Part shown: piece after piece, positions 22,599 to 33,130 of the stretch
How positions within the stretch are numbered: position 1 is the first letter of the stretch
How the letters are laid out: the number at the start of each line of letters is the position of its first letter
Source: Paracentrotus lividus
Taxonomy: Eukaryota; Echinodermata; Echinoidea; Camarodonta; Echinidae
DNA: 64,000 nt
Assembly (NCBI GenBank): GCA_940671915.1
Contig: CALNVZ010003429.1
Location: 29,304,491-29,368,490 of the forward strand
Direction: 5' to 3'
Made by a program: the position numbers and the translations under genes
The notes under the pieces: model-generated
Told to the model about the DNA's origin: nothing
The model's input: only the letters and a program-made list of their open reading frames with translations
Database searches by the model: none

Positions 22599-24458
22599 AA
22601 ACACAAAACAAAAAGAAAGTTCCCCCTATTTCAGACATCAATGATTTTAACCAGGAGGAATTATATAAAATCTACTTATATGTCCATTTAGGGAATTTAC
22701 GTAGCTACCATAGGAACGAATTTTAGGAAAAATCATTAAGTCATGCTTCAGTGCTTAATGGTTGAATGCAAAAATGTCATTTTTTGAAGTTCACAAGCCT
22801 AAAATCAAACTTTGATTCAATGATATTAGACCCATTTTCAGATTTTAAACAATTTACATGTCAGAATGTATGCAAAACGTGCTTTCAAACATACGGAAAC
22901 GAAATTTGCTTCAAATTTCACGGATGAGTGAGCATGCAGCAAAAATTGCCCAAACTGCCATTCTAGAATTACGAAGAGTCATTGTAGTAATTTTATGCAC
23001 TAGAAAGCATCTCGATAATATTTTTGGGGTTTTATTTATATTCTTTGGGCACGTGTCATTGATCCTATGGCATTTATTCAAAAATTCATGCTTCGGTGAG
23101 CACGTGAGGCTAGAAAAGCCCTTTTCTCACGCACGGACTAAAATTCTTACTAATTCTTACTTTGATTGAATATAACGATTCTTTTCGGGGAGTCCTTTTG
23201 ATTTTATTTTCATAGAAATCCCGATGTTTCACGCCTCAGTTGGCACAATATACAAGAAAATCATGAAAATAAGAAGAAAGTTTTAGGCTTCGTCACGGTT
23301 CAGTGACTTTTCGAATACTTAATTTGAGTACCGATCATGTTAGTTAGAGACCAGTTGAAGCTACGTGCAAAGTTTCATACAATAATTCACAGTCAAATGG
23401 ACAAAAACTGACGATTAAAATATGCCAAATTTCACTTTTGTTAAACTTTTGTTAAACCTCTGTACATAAAGTCAATGGAGAAGGAAATCAATACCTGACA
23501 AACGTGAAATTCAGACAAATTGATGATTATTGTTAATTATACCATGAGTTATGTCACGAAACTTGGCACACAGCTTCAACTGATCTCCAACTAACATGAT
23601 CTTGATTCAGATTACGTATTCGAAAAGTCACTGGACAATGACGAAGCCCCAAACTATCTTATCATTTTCATGATTTTCTTGTACCTTGTGCCCACTGAGG
23701 CGTGAAACATCGGGATTTTTGTGAAAATAAAATGAAGCGTACTCCCCAACAAATAGTGTTATATTCAATCAAAGTAAAAATTTGAATTTTAGTCTATACG
23801 TGAGAAAAGGGCTTTTCCAGTCTCACGTGCTCACTGAAGGATGCATTTTTAAATAAATGCCATATGATCAATGGCACGTGCCCCAAGAATATAAATAAAA
23901 CCCCAAAAATATTATCGAGATGCTTTCTAGTGCATAAAATTACTACAATGACTCTTCGTAATTCTAGAATGGCCTATTATTTGGTTGATTGATTGGTTCA
24001 TTCAACCGTGAATGGATGGATCTTGGTTGCATAAACTTCCAACACAGGAATTCCCTTAGATTTAATCGAATATACCATGGCAAAGAAGTAAGAATCGCAT
24101 TTTGGGAATTTTTGCTGCATGCTCACTCAACCGTGAAATTTGACGCAAATTTCGTTTCCGTATGTTGGGAATCACGTTTTGCATACGTTCTGACGTGTAA
24201 ATTGTTTAAAGTCTAAAAATGGGTCCGATATCATTGAATCAAGGTTGTGATTTTAGGGTTGTGAACTTCAAAAAATGACTTATTTGCATTCAACCATTAA
24301 TCACTGAAGCATGACTTGATGATTTTTCCTAAAATTCGCTCCCGTGGTAGCTAATTAAATTCCCTACATAGACATATAATTAGATTTTTAAAACTTCCCC
24401 TGGTTAAAAAATTATCGATATCTGAAATAGGGGGAACTTTCTTTTTGTTTTGTGTTTA
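22599..24458. mobile_element. Foldback element, AACACAAAAC family, copy 2 (complete)
   Basis: The left end AACACAAAACAAAAAGAAAG (then TTCCCCCTATTTCAG) is mirrored by CTGAAATAGGGGGAACTTTC at 24422, with TA at both sides. The arms extend inward through TTTTAGGAAAAATCATTAAG / CTTGATGATTTTTCCTAAAA and CACGTGAGGCTAGAAAAGCC / GGCTTTTCCAGTCTCACGTG, meeting near 23530. Nearly all of its 1.86 kb is palindromic. No transposase frame. Confidence 0.9.
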
Positions 24459-24461
24459 GTT

Positions 24462-24790
24462 AAAATGTGTACACATACATAAATGTGTTTATGCCTATAT
24501 ATCTATATTCATTATACTTATGTAAAGAGAATTTTTTTTTTGGTTTACTATTGATATGTTTTGTTTCGGTTTCTTGTTTATAAAGTCCATGAATAAGAGT
24601 AAGAAGCCGAAAGCTTGGAGAGCACCGGACAAAAATATTAAATTTTTTATTTCAAAACTTTGAAACATAGGATGGTAATTTCTGAAAAACAACAACATCA
24701 AGACAACGAAAAAAAAAAAAAAAAATAACGGAGATGATGATATTCATTAAACAAAGTAATGATATTTCATTATATTATATTTCATTGTAT
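24462..24790. repeat. Dispersed repeat, copy 2 (partner at 17800-18165)
   Basis: Similar to 17800-18165 in order and orientation. It includes GTAAGAAGCCGAAAGCTTGG at 24599, which resembles part of the hammerhead-like motif at 17640-17711. Confidence 0.75.
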
Positions 24791-25150
24791 GAATGCTTTA
24801 TTTTGTTCATATTTCTGTTTATATTGTTTGATTCATACTTGTCATAAATTCTTATTAAATAGTAGCCATACTCTTCGGGTCTGAATTTTAGGACATAGGG
24901 CAGCACCCATAGAAAAAAAAACCCTGCTTTACAAAGGAAAGCTTAGTAAATGTTTTTGAAAGTCGGTTTAATGGAACTTTCTTCCAGTAGCAGATACAGC
25001 CTTACGTCGCACAATCATGACAATCGGAAGTATTTTTTTTTAAAGCAATGAACTTAACATAAGATAGCACCCCACCATGGGAATGTTAAATCATATTTAG
25101 GAAAAAAAATGTGCGGGTCTTCATTTTTTTTTTTTTTTAATTCTCAATTT
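24791..25150. other. Intergenic, no gene seen
   Basis: AT-rich with homopolymers; no motif recognised. Confidence 0.5.
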
Positions 25151-25154
25151 TTCG

Positions 25155-25660
25155 GACCTAACCCCTCTTGAAAATAAACTGGATCGAACCCCTTCTATGC
25201 ATGTGTGTGGGCGCGTGTGAGTGTGTATGTGTGTTTGTGTGTTTTCATATCCTTGTGTTTGTTTGTGATATATCACTTCTGCATCTAGTTCCAACATTAA
25301 GATATGGAAATTATATCCAGCACATATGACACCAACATTGCCAGGAGTTCCAATATTTTATTTCAAAGGGGGTTAGGTCCAGTTTATTTCCGAAAGGGGT
25401 TAGGTCCCAAAAAATGACAATTTTCAATAAAAATATTAAAATAATAAAGACCAGCAGATTTTTTTTTCTATATTTGATTTTACATTCCCATGTTTGGGTA
25501 TTATGTTATGTTGAGCTTATTATATTTAGAAACGCAGCAATGTAGGTGAATTTAAAATAATCTTGATTTTCACAGAATGGCTAAAAGTGGACCTAACCGC
25601 TTATGGAAATAAACTAAAGTGGACCTTACCCCTTTTTGAAACAAGCTCTCCATATATTTG
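25155..25660. repeat. Inverted and direct GGGGTTAGGTCC motif
   Basis: GGACCTAACCCC (25155) and GGGGTTAGGTCC (25371, 25397), with further CCTAACC-type copies at 25592 and 25625, each followed or preceded by AGTTTATTTCC. The layout is like other motif-array elements here. A GT-rich run sits at 25200-25265. Confidence 0.65.
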
Positions 25661-26356
25661 CTAAATATGCTTTATAGAAGAGACACGGTTTCATTTACTT
25701 AGAATGATCAAGCGGAACTTATTAAAATAATCAGCATGAAGGATAGTTTCCAAAACGATTTAAGGATTTTCTTTTACCATTCGACGAGGTTGTGTAACAG
25801 TGGCCTGTGACGCAGTCGTCTGATTTTGAAATGGTTTCAGCTATAGAAGATCAAAAGAACGGTTAAATTAAAAAAAAAATAGACTCGGCTTTTGCAAGAA
25901 AAACAAAGTCCCTACAACAATTTTCATTAATTGATAAGAAGTGTCAATTATCGTCAAACCACACTCCCCAAAAATCTGCGTTTCGCCCCCACACTCACAC
26001 ACACATACACACAAACACACACACACACATATTTTGTATTTATTTATTTACAAAAGTCTTATAGGTTTTTGTAAAATAGGAACTCCATATTTCTGATGTA
26101 ATTCTACCCATATACATTATCACAGTCTATAATTTACATCAGAATTGTTGATTCCTATTTTAAAAAAGCTTTTATACTTTTGTGAAAATTTCACTGGACC
26201 CAGCAAAGTGTCATTTTTAAATTTGGCCTTAAGTTATAAAAGTTCAAGGCTGGAAATTCGATTTGTAGTTTCATATTAAATTCTCCATATTCAGATTTTT
26301 TTTCTGTTAAGAAAATTATGGCTTTAAAAATAAATTTTCACTTTTTCTATACTCAC
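25661..26356. other. Intergenic or intronic, no exon seen
   Basis: AT-rich, CA-rich run at 25990-26030. No coding exon recognised downstream of the ShK exon, so the terminal exons of that gene are not identified. Confidence 0.5.
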
Positions 26357-26479
26357 CCGATATTTTTGGTGCAGAACAAATATCACAACTCCGTGGGCAA
26401 ATGAGCATAATTTCAGTGTCCGACAGACAGGCATCATTTCGGGATAGGTAATCACATTGCTCATGCAAGTCATTACAAT
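26357..26479 (-). CDS. ShK-domain exon of a secreted or membrane protein
   Basis: A 123-nt exon on the minus strand, preceded by an acceptor (TTGTTTAG) at 26481-26480 and followed by a donor GTGAGT at 26356-26351. It is phase 1 at both ends, the usual form for shuffled extracellular modules. The 40-residue product carries six cysteines in ShK order, starting DCNDLHEQCDYL and ending LICPRSCDIC, a CPxxCxxC finish typical of ShK domains. ShK modules occur in metalloproteases, lectin-like and membrane proteins; here the role is unknown and no catalytic domain is next to it. It is compatible in phase with the SRCR exon at 32051-32352 (which ends in phase 1), so both may belong to one transcript. 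Confidence 0.75.
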
Positions 26480-26734
26480 CTAAACAATTAATAACAAGAA
26501 TAAATCGGCCGTGATCTGACAAAATATTTCAGTCATTTTTGGGGCGTTTTTCAGTTTTTTAGTGTTTCTTATAATTTCGAATATGCTCTTTCATCTGGCA
26601 AAATTTTAAATTCTAACTCTAATTATTTTTGGAGATTCGAAACCCATTTTGTGTAAAATCCTCTCAAAAATCAGTAAATTTAAAAGGCAGAACTCAAGTC
26701 TATTTACAAAAGTAGTTTTTTTTTTATCTTTGGC

Positions 26735-26835
26735 AATAATGAAATGCAAAACTATGTAAGTCTACATACAAAGTTTTGTTAGACCAATAGCTTCCAAAGT
26801 AGAAGTTGATTTATCAGGCAAAACTACGTATCTCC
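26735..26835. repeat. AAACTACGTA motif cluster, partner of 31060-31290
   Basis: TTATCAGGCAAAACTACGTA at about 26812 is the complement of the GTTTTGCCTGATAA words at 31060-31290, with degenerate copies near 26750. This is consistent with the opposite end of an element that spans, or was broken up by, the material between. Confidence 0.5.
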
Positions 26836-26962
26836 AAAATTCTGGATTGTAACCGTACAGACAGCGTATTCGCCCTCGTAAATAATACGGAGAGCGAACG
26901 CGCAGCAGTCTGCATGCATACGTTTATCGTTTATTTATATTATACGGCGCTTTGTACGTTAA

Positions 26963-27995
26963 GGGCCTGTCCCACAGGCGGCGATCGTTGTGGCGACAAC
27001 CTGATAATTTCATAATTATATGGAGTTAATCTTTAAAAAGGCGGTTATAAACCTACATACGACTCTATCTAAGCTAGGCAACAACAACAACTTGCTACCA
27101 CACTCACAACAGCAAGATCGCCAGTTGTCGCAGCAACGATCGCCTCCAGTGGGACAGCCCCTCAGGAGGCGATCGTTGTGGCGACAACTTACGAACTACC
27201 TGTTCGTACCCATCGCCACCGTGCGCAGGTCCAATCGCCTATAAAATCGTGAATTATCACGTCTGTCGCCAACAAATACGTAGCAAAATTTTGTTCGCCG
27301 CTGGTTTCTCAACAAGTTAAACAATAGCCGGCGTCAGTTTGGTTGACGTCAATGACCGTAGTCTGTCTTCTCTTGTCGCGACAAAGTGCTATCGAAGATT
27401 GTCGCCAGATAGAACTTGTTTAGCACAGCGGAACGGCGGCCAGTTGTAGGTAATCGCGCTCCAGCGTACGTTGCACGCATCGCTGAACCGAACAGCCAGT
27501 GAAATTTAAGCCGCTACGGCCTTTGTCGCCACCAACATTCACCAAAATCAGGACCGGCCTCCCATTCAGATACTGTACAGTCGCCGCTAATTTTTGAAAT
27601 TTTCAAAAATCACTCACGACCCAAATGATGATGCGCGACTGAGAGGACTATCACGCACCTTAAGGCGACAGGCCGCCATCAGGTAGAAAACACTCGATCG
27701 CCCCTGTCAGTCGCAAGGATCGCCACAGTGCGCAAGTTCATATTTGGGCTGATTTTAAGCTGCGACAAGAGAAGTCGAGCTGCGAGATGCGCGGAGGTCG
27801 AGGCTATTGTATTATCGGATACCAGGTATTGTTAGCCTATTGTTTGCGTGGAAGCAAGTCGTTGTCGTAGCCTATCGTAGACAGAGTCGTAGATACGCAT
27901 ATGATCTTCGGTCACCTACGATTCTGACACGATTCTGGCAGGTTCTAACATGCATAGGTTGTCGCCACAACGATCGCCTCCTGTGGGACAGGCCC
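26963..27995. mobile_element. TTAA-flanked composite MITE, GGGCCTGTCCCAC ends
   Basis: TTAA lies at 26959-26962 and 27996-27999; between them the ends GGGCCTGTCCCACAG and CTGTGGGACAGGCCC are inverted. Internally there is a second pair of ends at about 27138-27180, so a short unit (26963-27158) abuts a long unit (27159-27995) equivalent to the element at 12998. TTAA duplication fits piggyBac-type mobilisation by family knowledge. The 113-residue frame 27807-28148 crosses the right end and is not a gene. Confidence 0.85.
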
Positions 27996-28149
27996 TTAAG
28001 GCTATTACTCGATGACATCATCTCCGATAATATCGATGGTTATTACAAGTTGTCTAGCTTAGAAGAACTTCGTGTAACCGACTCAAGATTTGAGTTAACT
28101 CCGTGGTTGGTGGATAAAGATATGACCAACTTGTCCACGGTTTCGTGAA

Positions 28150-28946
28150 ACGCCCCCCAGAATCGTGTCAGAATCGTAAGTGACCGAAGATCATATGCGT
28201 ATCTACGACTCTGTCTACGATAGGCTGCGACAACGACTTGCTTCCACGCAAACAATAGGCTAACAATACCTGGTATCCGATAATACAATAGCCTCGACCT
28301 CCGCGCATCTCGCGGCTCGACTTCTTTTGGCGCAGCTTAAAATCAACCAAACTATGAACTTGCGCACAGTGGCGATCCTTGCAACTGACACAGGCGATCG
28401 AGTGTTTTTTACCTAATGGCGGCCCGTCGCCTTTAGGTTCGTGATAGTCCTCTCAGTCACGCATTATAATTTGGGTCGTAGGTGATTTTTGAAAATTTCA
28501 AAATTCAGCGGCTACTGTACAGTATCTGAATGGGAGGCCGGTCCTGATTTTGGTGAATGTTGGTGGCGACAAAGGCCGTAGCGGCTTAAATTTCACTGGC
28601 TGTTCGGTTCAGCGATGCGTGCAACGTACGCTGGAGCGCGACAGCCTACAACTGGCCGCCGTTCCGCTGTGCTAAACAAGTTCTATCTGGCGACAATCTA
28701 CGATAGCACCTTGTCGCGTCAAGAAAAGACAGGCTACGGTCATTGACGTCAACCCAAAAGACGTCGGCTATTGTTTAACTTTTTGAGGAACCAGCGGCGA
28801 ATAGAATTTTGCTCCGTATTTTTTATCGACAGACGCGATAAATCACGGTCTTATAGGCGATTGGACCTGCGCATGGTGGCGATGGGTACTAAAAAGTAGT
28901 TCGTAGGTTGTCGCCACAACGATCGCCTTCTGTGGGACAGGCCCAT
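28150..28946. mobile_element. Inverted, end-truncated copy of the same TTAA-type MITE
   Basis: Reverse orientation relative to 27159-27970: AGAATCGTGTCAGAATCGTA at 28160, TACGATAGGCTGCGAC, and the outer end GATCGCCTTCTGTGGGACAG with GCCC at 28946. The inner end is truncated near 28150. With 26963-27995 it forms a large inverted repeat about a 150-bp spacer. Confidence 0.8.
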
Positions 28947-29001
28947 TACGTGCATGCATATTGCGCGGCAAGTATATAGCTGCCATATAAAGCTGTATGC
29001 C

Positions 29002-29104
29002 ATGATGGCTCTAACTTCCAGTTCTAGAGCCTTGAGAGGAAAACATAATTTGAACTTAGCTTTGGAGAGGCTCAAAGTTTCTCAACTGAAACAAGGTATT
29101 AAAG
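29002..29104 (+). CDS. Candidate first coding exon, left arm of an inverted pair
   Basis: A start (ATGATGG) at 29002 opens 33-34 codons rich in Ser, Arg and Leu (SSSRALRGKHNLNLALERL) up to the donor AAAG-GTGAGC at 29105. The same frame, start and donor recur inverted at 30923-31014, with substitutions but no stop, which supports former coding use. The protein is not recognised; the basic, hydroxylated N-terminus could be an organelle-targeting peptide, though this is conjecture. It may be a captured exon inside a foldback. Confidence 0.3.
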
Positions 29105-30684
29105 GTGAGCTATAGAGTAGACTTTTTAGTACACGGTACCACCTATTCGAGATAATTTATTGTTCGTCTCTGTAGGCCTAGATCTATTATATAGGGGTTT
29201 GGTGTCCGGACACTTTATAATTTTGAACCCTTCGTCTTTGTCTTTGGATTACACACAAACGCAATATAAATTTTAAAAAAGTTGTAATCATCTTAAATTT
29301 TGTTCTCTATAATATTGCCTAACACCTTGTATAGTAAAACATTGATGAAACTTGGCTTGTAAAATTTTTGAAATAGCCGCATTAACATGATTAAAATCGA
29401 TTGTCCGGACACACAACAACTGGGTACTATCCTACTACGGTAGATCTAGATCTACAGTCTTTATGCTGCAGTCACACAGACACTTACGTTTAGTTACGTA
29501 TTTATTGTTTTATCTTTATTTAATCTTCTTTTCTCTCATTTCTTACGCATTTCTTTGTTTTATTGTATAAATGAATTTATCACTATTCCCACTGCTGACC
29601 ATGACGGGAATGCATCCGTGAGGATCCGCAGAAAAGAAAATGATTTTTGGACGCAACCGGACGTAACTCAACGTAAATGTCTGTGTAGCCTCTTGTGGAG
29701 GCTTTGTTGGCTTTATCGTTGTTTGTCGAATGATGCCGAGCGAAGCGAGTCGAAAACCCGAACTCGCGGAGCGAGTTCGGCTTGTTGAGCGCAGCGAAAC
29801 AAGGCCTCTTGACACCTAACCTGAATTTCACCGACTTTCTTTTGTCTTTTATTGTTTTGACGAATATTCCGACCCAAAATTGGTCGGTGAAAATCATCCA
29901 ATGAGCGCGGGCTATAATGACGCAATGTTGGATATTCATGAGGGGCGAGACTGATGTCTCAATGGCGGCCCATGTATTCTCCGCGATGAGAGACGACAAA
30001 AGTGTTAAGAACATTGAAAATGCTTCATGAATCTTGAATATTGACCAATTCAGTTATTTGTAGGTTAATGCAATAAAATCTGCAATGAAATGATACGTTT
30101 TGTTTGCAAATCTATCAACATGTTATGGTCAATTGTAATCTTTTCTTCGCTTCCAGTGAGCAAGGATTTTAGAAGTTGCTGCTTCGACGGGCGTGCGAAC
30201 CTACTCTATCAGGCCGACAAGGCCTTTCTCCCGCTGAGTCTACGGACCGCCGGGCAGTGACGATGGGTTCGGTCGTACAGGTTGCATTTAGCTGCATGCT
30301 GTGCAGTACTGCAGTGACTGTGGCAGGCGGTTGGGTCTATTCATGATCAGGGGGTGTTAATACCCGCTGGTTGAGCGTTGAAACTTATTATGCACACCTT
30401 TTATTTGTTAGATTATCACGACTCAATTTTGGGGGGAAATTGTACAAATATCACATACGTATCTGTTATGAAGTTTTACACCAGCTATGTCAAAGAGTGA
30501 ATTATGAATGCATTTTAATCGAGCTAAGTTCTGCAATGTTGATAGAATCCCCTCCAAATAGTTGACTATTCTAAAATCCTGGGCGAATTACGAATACATT
30601 CGTTAACGAGGTCAGAGATGTATACATATTTCATTAGGTAGTCGTATCTTATGAATATATAATTCAACACAGACATGACAGAAG

Positions 30685-30845
30685 TCAAGAGGCCTTGTTT
30701 CGCTGCTCGTTTCGCGAGTTCGGGTTTTCTCATTCGGCAAATGACGATTAGCCAACAGGGCCTCATCTTGTTTCGCTGCTCGTTTCGCGAGTTCGGGTTT
30801 TCTCATTCGGCAAATGACGACCAGCCAACGGGGTCTCGACAAGAG
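30685..30845. repeat. 80-bp tandem duplication
   Basis: TTGTTTCGCTGCTCGTTTCG, GAGTTCGGGTTTTCTCATTC and GGCAAATGACGA occur twice, at about 30694-30765 and 30768-30838. Confidence 0.85.
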
Positions 30846-30922
30846 GCTAGTGTCTATGTGACTGTAGCATTACAGAGACTGAAGCTTTCGGTCTATACTA
30901 GAAAGTCTATTCTATAGCTTAC

Positions 30923-31014
30923 CTTTTTTTCAGTTGAGAAACTTTGATCCTCTCCAAAGCTAAGCTCAAAATATGTTCTCCTCTCAAGGCTCTGGAACTG
31001 GAAATTGGAGCCAT
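30923..31014 (-). CDS. Candidate first coding exon, right arm of the inverted pair
   Basis: Minus-strand copy of the 29002 exon: ATG at 31014, frame through SSSRALRGEHILSLALERI, donor GTAAGC at 30922. Compared with the left copy it has an about 8-nt shorter end before the donor, so the two would exit in different phases. Several amino-acid changes separate the copies but none stops the frame. Confidence 0.3.
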
Positions 31015-31059
31015 GGCATGGCTGGCACCCTAGCCCTTACATTTTTAGCCGCTGCGTTT

Positions 31060-31290
31060 ACAATGTCTAGAACATATGTTTTGCCTGATAAACCAGTTTT
31101 GCAGTGTTAAGGACATACACGGTTTTGCCTAATAACTTTGCAATCTATAAGACATACGTAGTTCTGCCTGATAAAACTTTGCAAATGCGCAGGACATATA
31201 TAGTTTTGCCTGGTAAGTTGGAACATACGTAGTTTTGCCTGATCAAAAGCTAGGAATGTAGTCGTTTATTTAATCAGGCAAAAGCGCGTA
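31060..31290. repeat. Array of ACATACGTAGTTTTGCCTGA motif
   Basis: Five to six imperfect copies at about 30-45 bp spacing, such as GACATACGTAGTTCTGCC and GGAACATACGTAGTTTTGCC, ending with one inverted copy (AATCAGGCAAAAGCGCGTAT, 31271). It probably marks the end of an element whose other end is near 26735-26835. Confidence 0.7.
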
Positions 31291-32050
31291 TGTCTTGAAA
31301 AATGAGGAAAATTACTAGATTAAATAAGGAAATCGACGAGTTTTGGTGCCAATACCTTAAATATCTTCAAAAGATTAAAGGAAAAAAAAAAAAAAGTTTC
31401 ACCGTCATCCATTTTCCAAAGAAAGCAAAAGAAGCAATTTTAAACATTTAAACTCGAAAATCTCGGACTCGCCAAAAAGGAGATGGGTAGTTATGACAGA
31501 ATATGGCCGAAATATAATAATAATGGTAATAATAACGGTAATGATGATAAAATTCCTAGTCAAACCTGAACATTCGCGAGACAATAGGATTAACACAATT
31601 CATTCACAACTCATCCCTTTGTCTCATTGTCAACAAAAGTAAATATTAACAAAAAATACATTTTGTATTTTATAGCACCATTCAGTGAGGCAATAGGCGT
31701 TTAATATTTGGAATAAAGATGGATACATGAAGAAGATGAAGATGTACACTTACATTAACATGTTTCCCTACCTGCTAATGCTGTATTACAAACTGTAAAC
31801 CTGTAGGTCAGACAGGAATCGCCTGATATTTTGAAGCTTTGAGTTCTGAAATTGCTGCTATATTGATTGGTCTATGTAAGGACAATTGTATCCCCCCACC
31901 CCCACTAATTGCGAAGCATTTTAAGAAATATGAAATATAATTTTAGGGTTTCCTTTTGACACAGTATTGCATGCACTGAAAGCACGACGAAAAAATATTC
32001 CATCCCTTTATAATTCATCAAAACACACGAACAAAACATTAAAAACTTAC
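31291..32050. other. Intronic or intergenic, no exon seen
   Basis: AT-rich sequence with poly-A at 31381-31395. No additional exon recognised next to the SRCR exon. Confidence 0.5.
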
Positions 32051-32352
32051 ATGAGCATCTTACACCAGCCTGATTAAGCAATCCACATCGTATTCCCGGG
32101 GCGTTGCTCATACACTGTAGTACATTTGACTCGTTCCCTAGGCATTGGACATTACTCATTTGAGCCAGGGAAAGACTCGGGAGGAATTCGGTCTGCCTCG
32201 TGATTCCAAGAGCTTGATCGTATCCAAGACTCTGACATGTCACGTGACCATCTTTAATGTCCCAGCCATCATCGCAGATTGGGCCCCATCGTCCGGATTG
32301 GAAAACTTCCACGTTCCCCTCTCCCGACGCTATACCGTTGACCAGCCGGAAT
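32051..32352 (-). CDS. SRCR-domain exon
   Basis: A 302-nt minus-strand exon between an acceptor (CGCACAG at 32354-32353) and a donor GTAAGT at 32050. It encodes one complete scavenger-receptor cysteine-rich domain of about 100 residues: FRLVNG at the start, then RWGPICDDGWD, HVTCQSLGY, MSNVQCLGNESNVLQC and GVRCSC at the end, with six core cysteines placed as in group A domains. The entry phase is 2 and the exit phase 1. SRCR domains mediate recognition in secreted and membrane receptors and are hugely expanded in echinoderms. The exit phase matches the ShK exon at 26357-26479. No partner exon ending in phase 2 was found upstream, so the start of its transcript is unknown. Confidence 0.85.
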
Positions 32353-32409
32353 CTGTGCGATATTTTCATGAAAATTAACATTATCACAATACATACTAAT
32401 AATAATCAT

Positions 32410-33130
32410 GGGCTTCGGAACCGGGGGGGGGCTGGGGGGGGGGGGCTCAGATATCGTTGACCCCCCCCCCCAATATTTTTGATGTCGTACAGATATCGGC
32501 AATCGCCCTTATAATATAATCTATTTGACTCAGATAATATTGAACCCCAAGATTTGTATCATCATTGTTTTGTTTTTATTGTGTGGAGGGGACTCAGACA
32601 TCATTAAGCCCCTCCCCTAATGTTACTGAGGAGATCATTGGGCTCCCCACCAATCTTTTATATAAAAATTTATATTTCAGGTCTCTATTGTCAAAATTTT
32701 TAGCTCGCGCTGCGCCCTGCTCGCATATCATTTATTATTATTTTTGTAAAGGAACATAGGAACTACTTTCTAGATTGGAGCTCAGCCATTGAGCCCCCCA
32801 CCCGATTTGAGAGGGGCTTCGATATGTTGAGCCCCCCCCTTTCTGCTCATAATTTGTTTTGAAATGCTCATATTTCGAATTTCTCTTGACAAAATTTTTA
32901 ACCATTGCTGCTCGCTCGCCGGATCGGATCGCATGTCTTTCTGTTTGATTTTTTTTTCATAATGACAAGGGTCCCTAATATTGGCTGGGGCTCAAACAAT
33001 TAGCCCCCCCCCCCCCTCCCTCCCAAGTGGTTTTTGGTGGGTCGATATCATTGAGCTCCTCTCTGCCCCCAAATTTGTTTTAAAACGCTCATGTATCCGA
33101 GTTCTCCTTTTCAATTTTTTTAAAACTCGG
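32410..33130. other. Intergenic or intronic with poly-C tracts
   Basis: Runs of G or C at 32425-32475, 32822 and 33004-33017. Contains degenerate copies of the unit amplified at 33130-33900 (GCTCGCGCTGCGCCCTGCTCGC at 32703 is split-like). No exon seen. Confidence 0.55.

Larger units (their letters stand above)
29005..31015. mobile_element. Foldback or inverted duplication with about 110-bp arms
   Basis: Left arm about 29005-29125 and right arm about 30905-31015 are inverted copies of the candidate exon and its donor. Two further inner motifs are inverted as well: GAGTTCGGCTTGTTGAGCGC (29779) against the TTTCGCGAGTTCGGGTTTTC copies at 30710 and 30783, the latter pair also being an 80-bp tandem duplication. 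Confidence 0.6.

Noticed and set aside
27807..28148. 113-residue frame whose end (LSSLEELRVTDSRF) looks LRR-like
   Set aside because: Its first part is MITE sequence repeated inverted at 28043-28288, and the LRR-like part has no splice sites or second repeat.
28983..29002. TATAAAG just before the 29002 ATG as a promoter
   Set aside because: Only about 15 nt separate it from the ATG, too close for a normal start site and 5' UTR.
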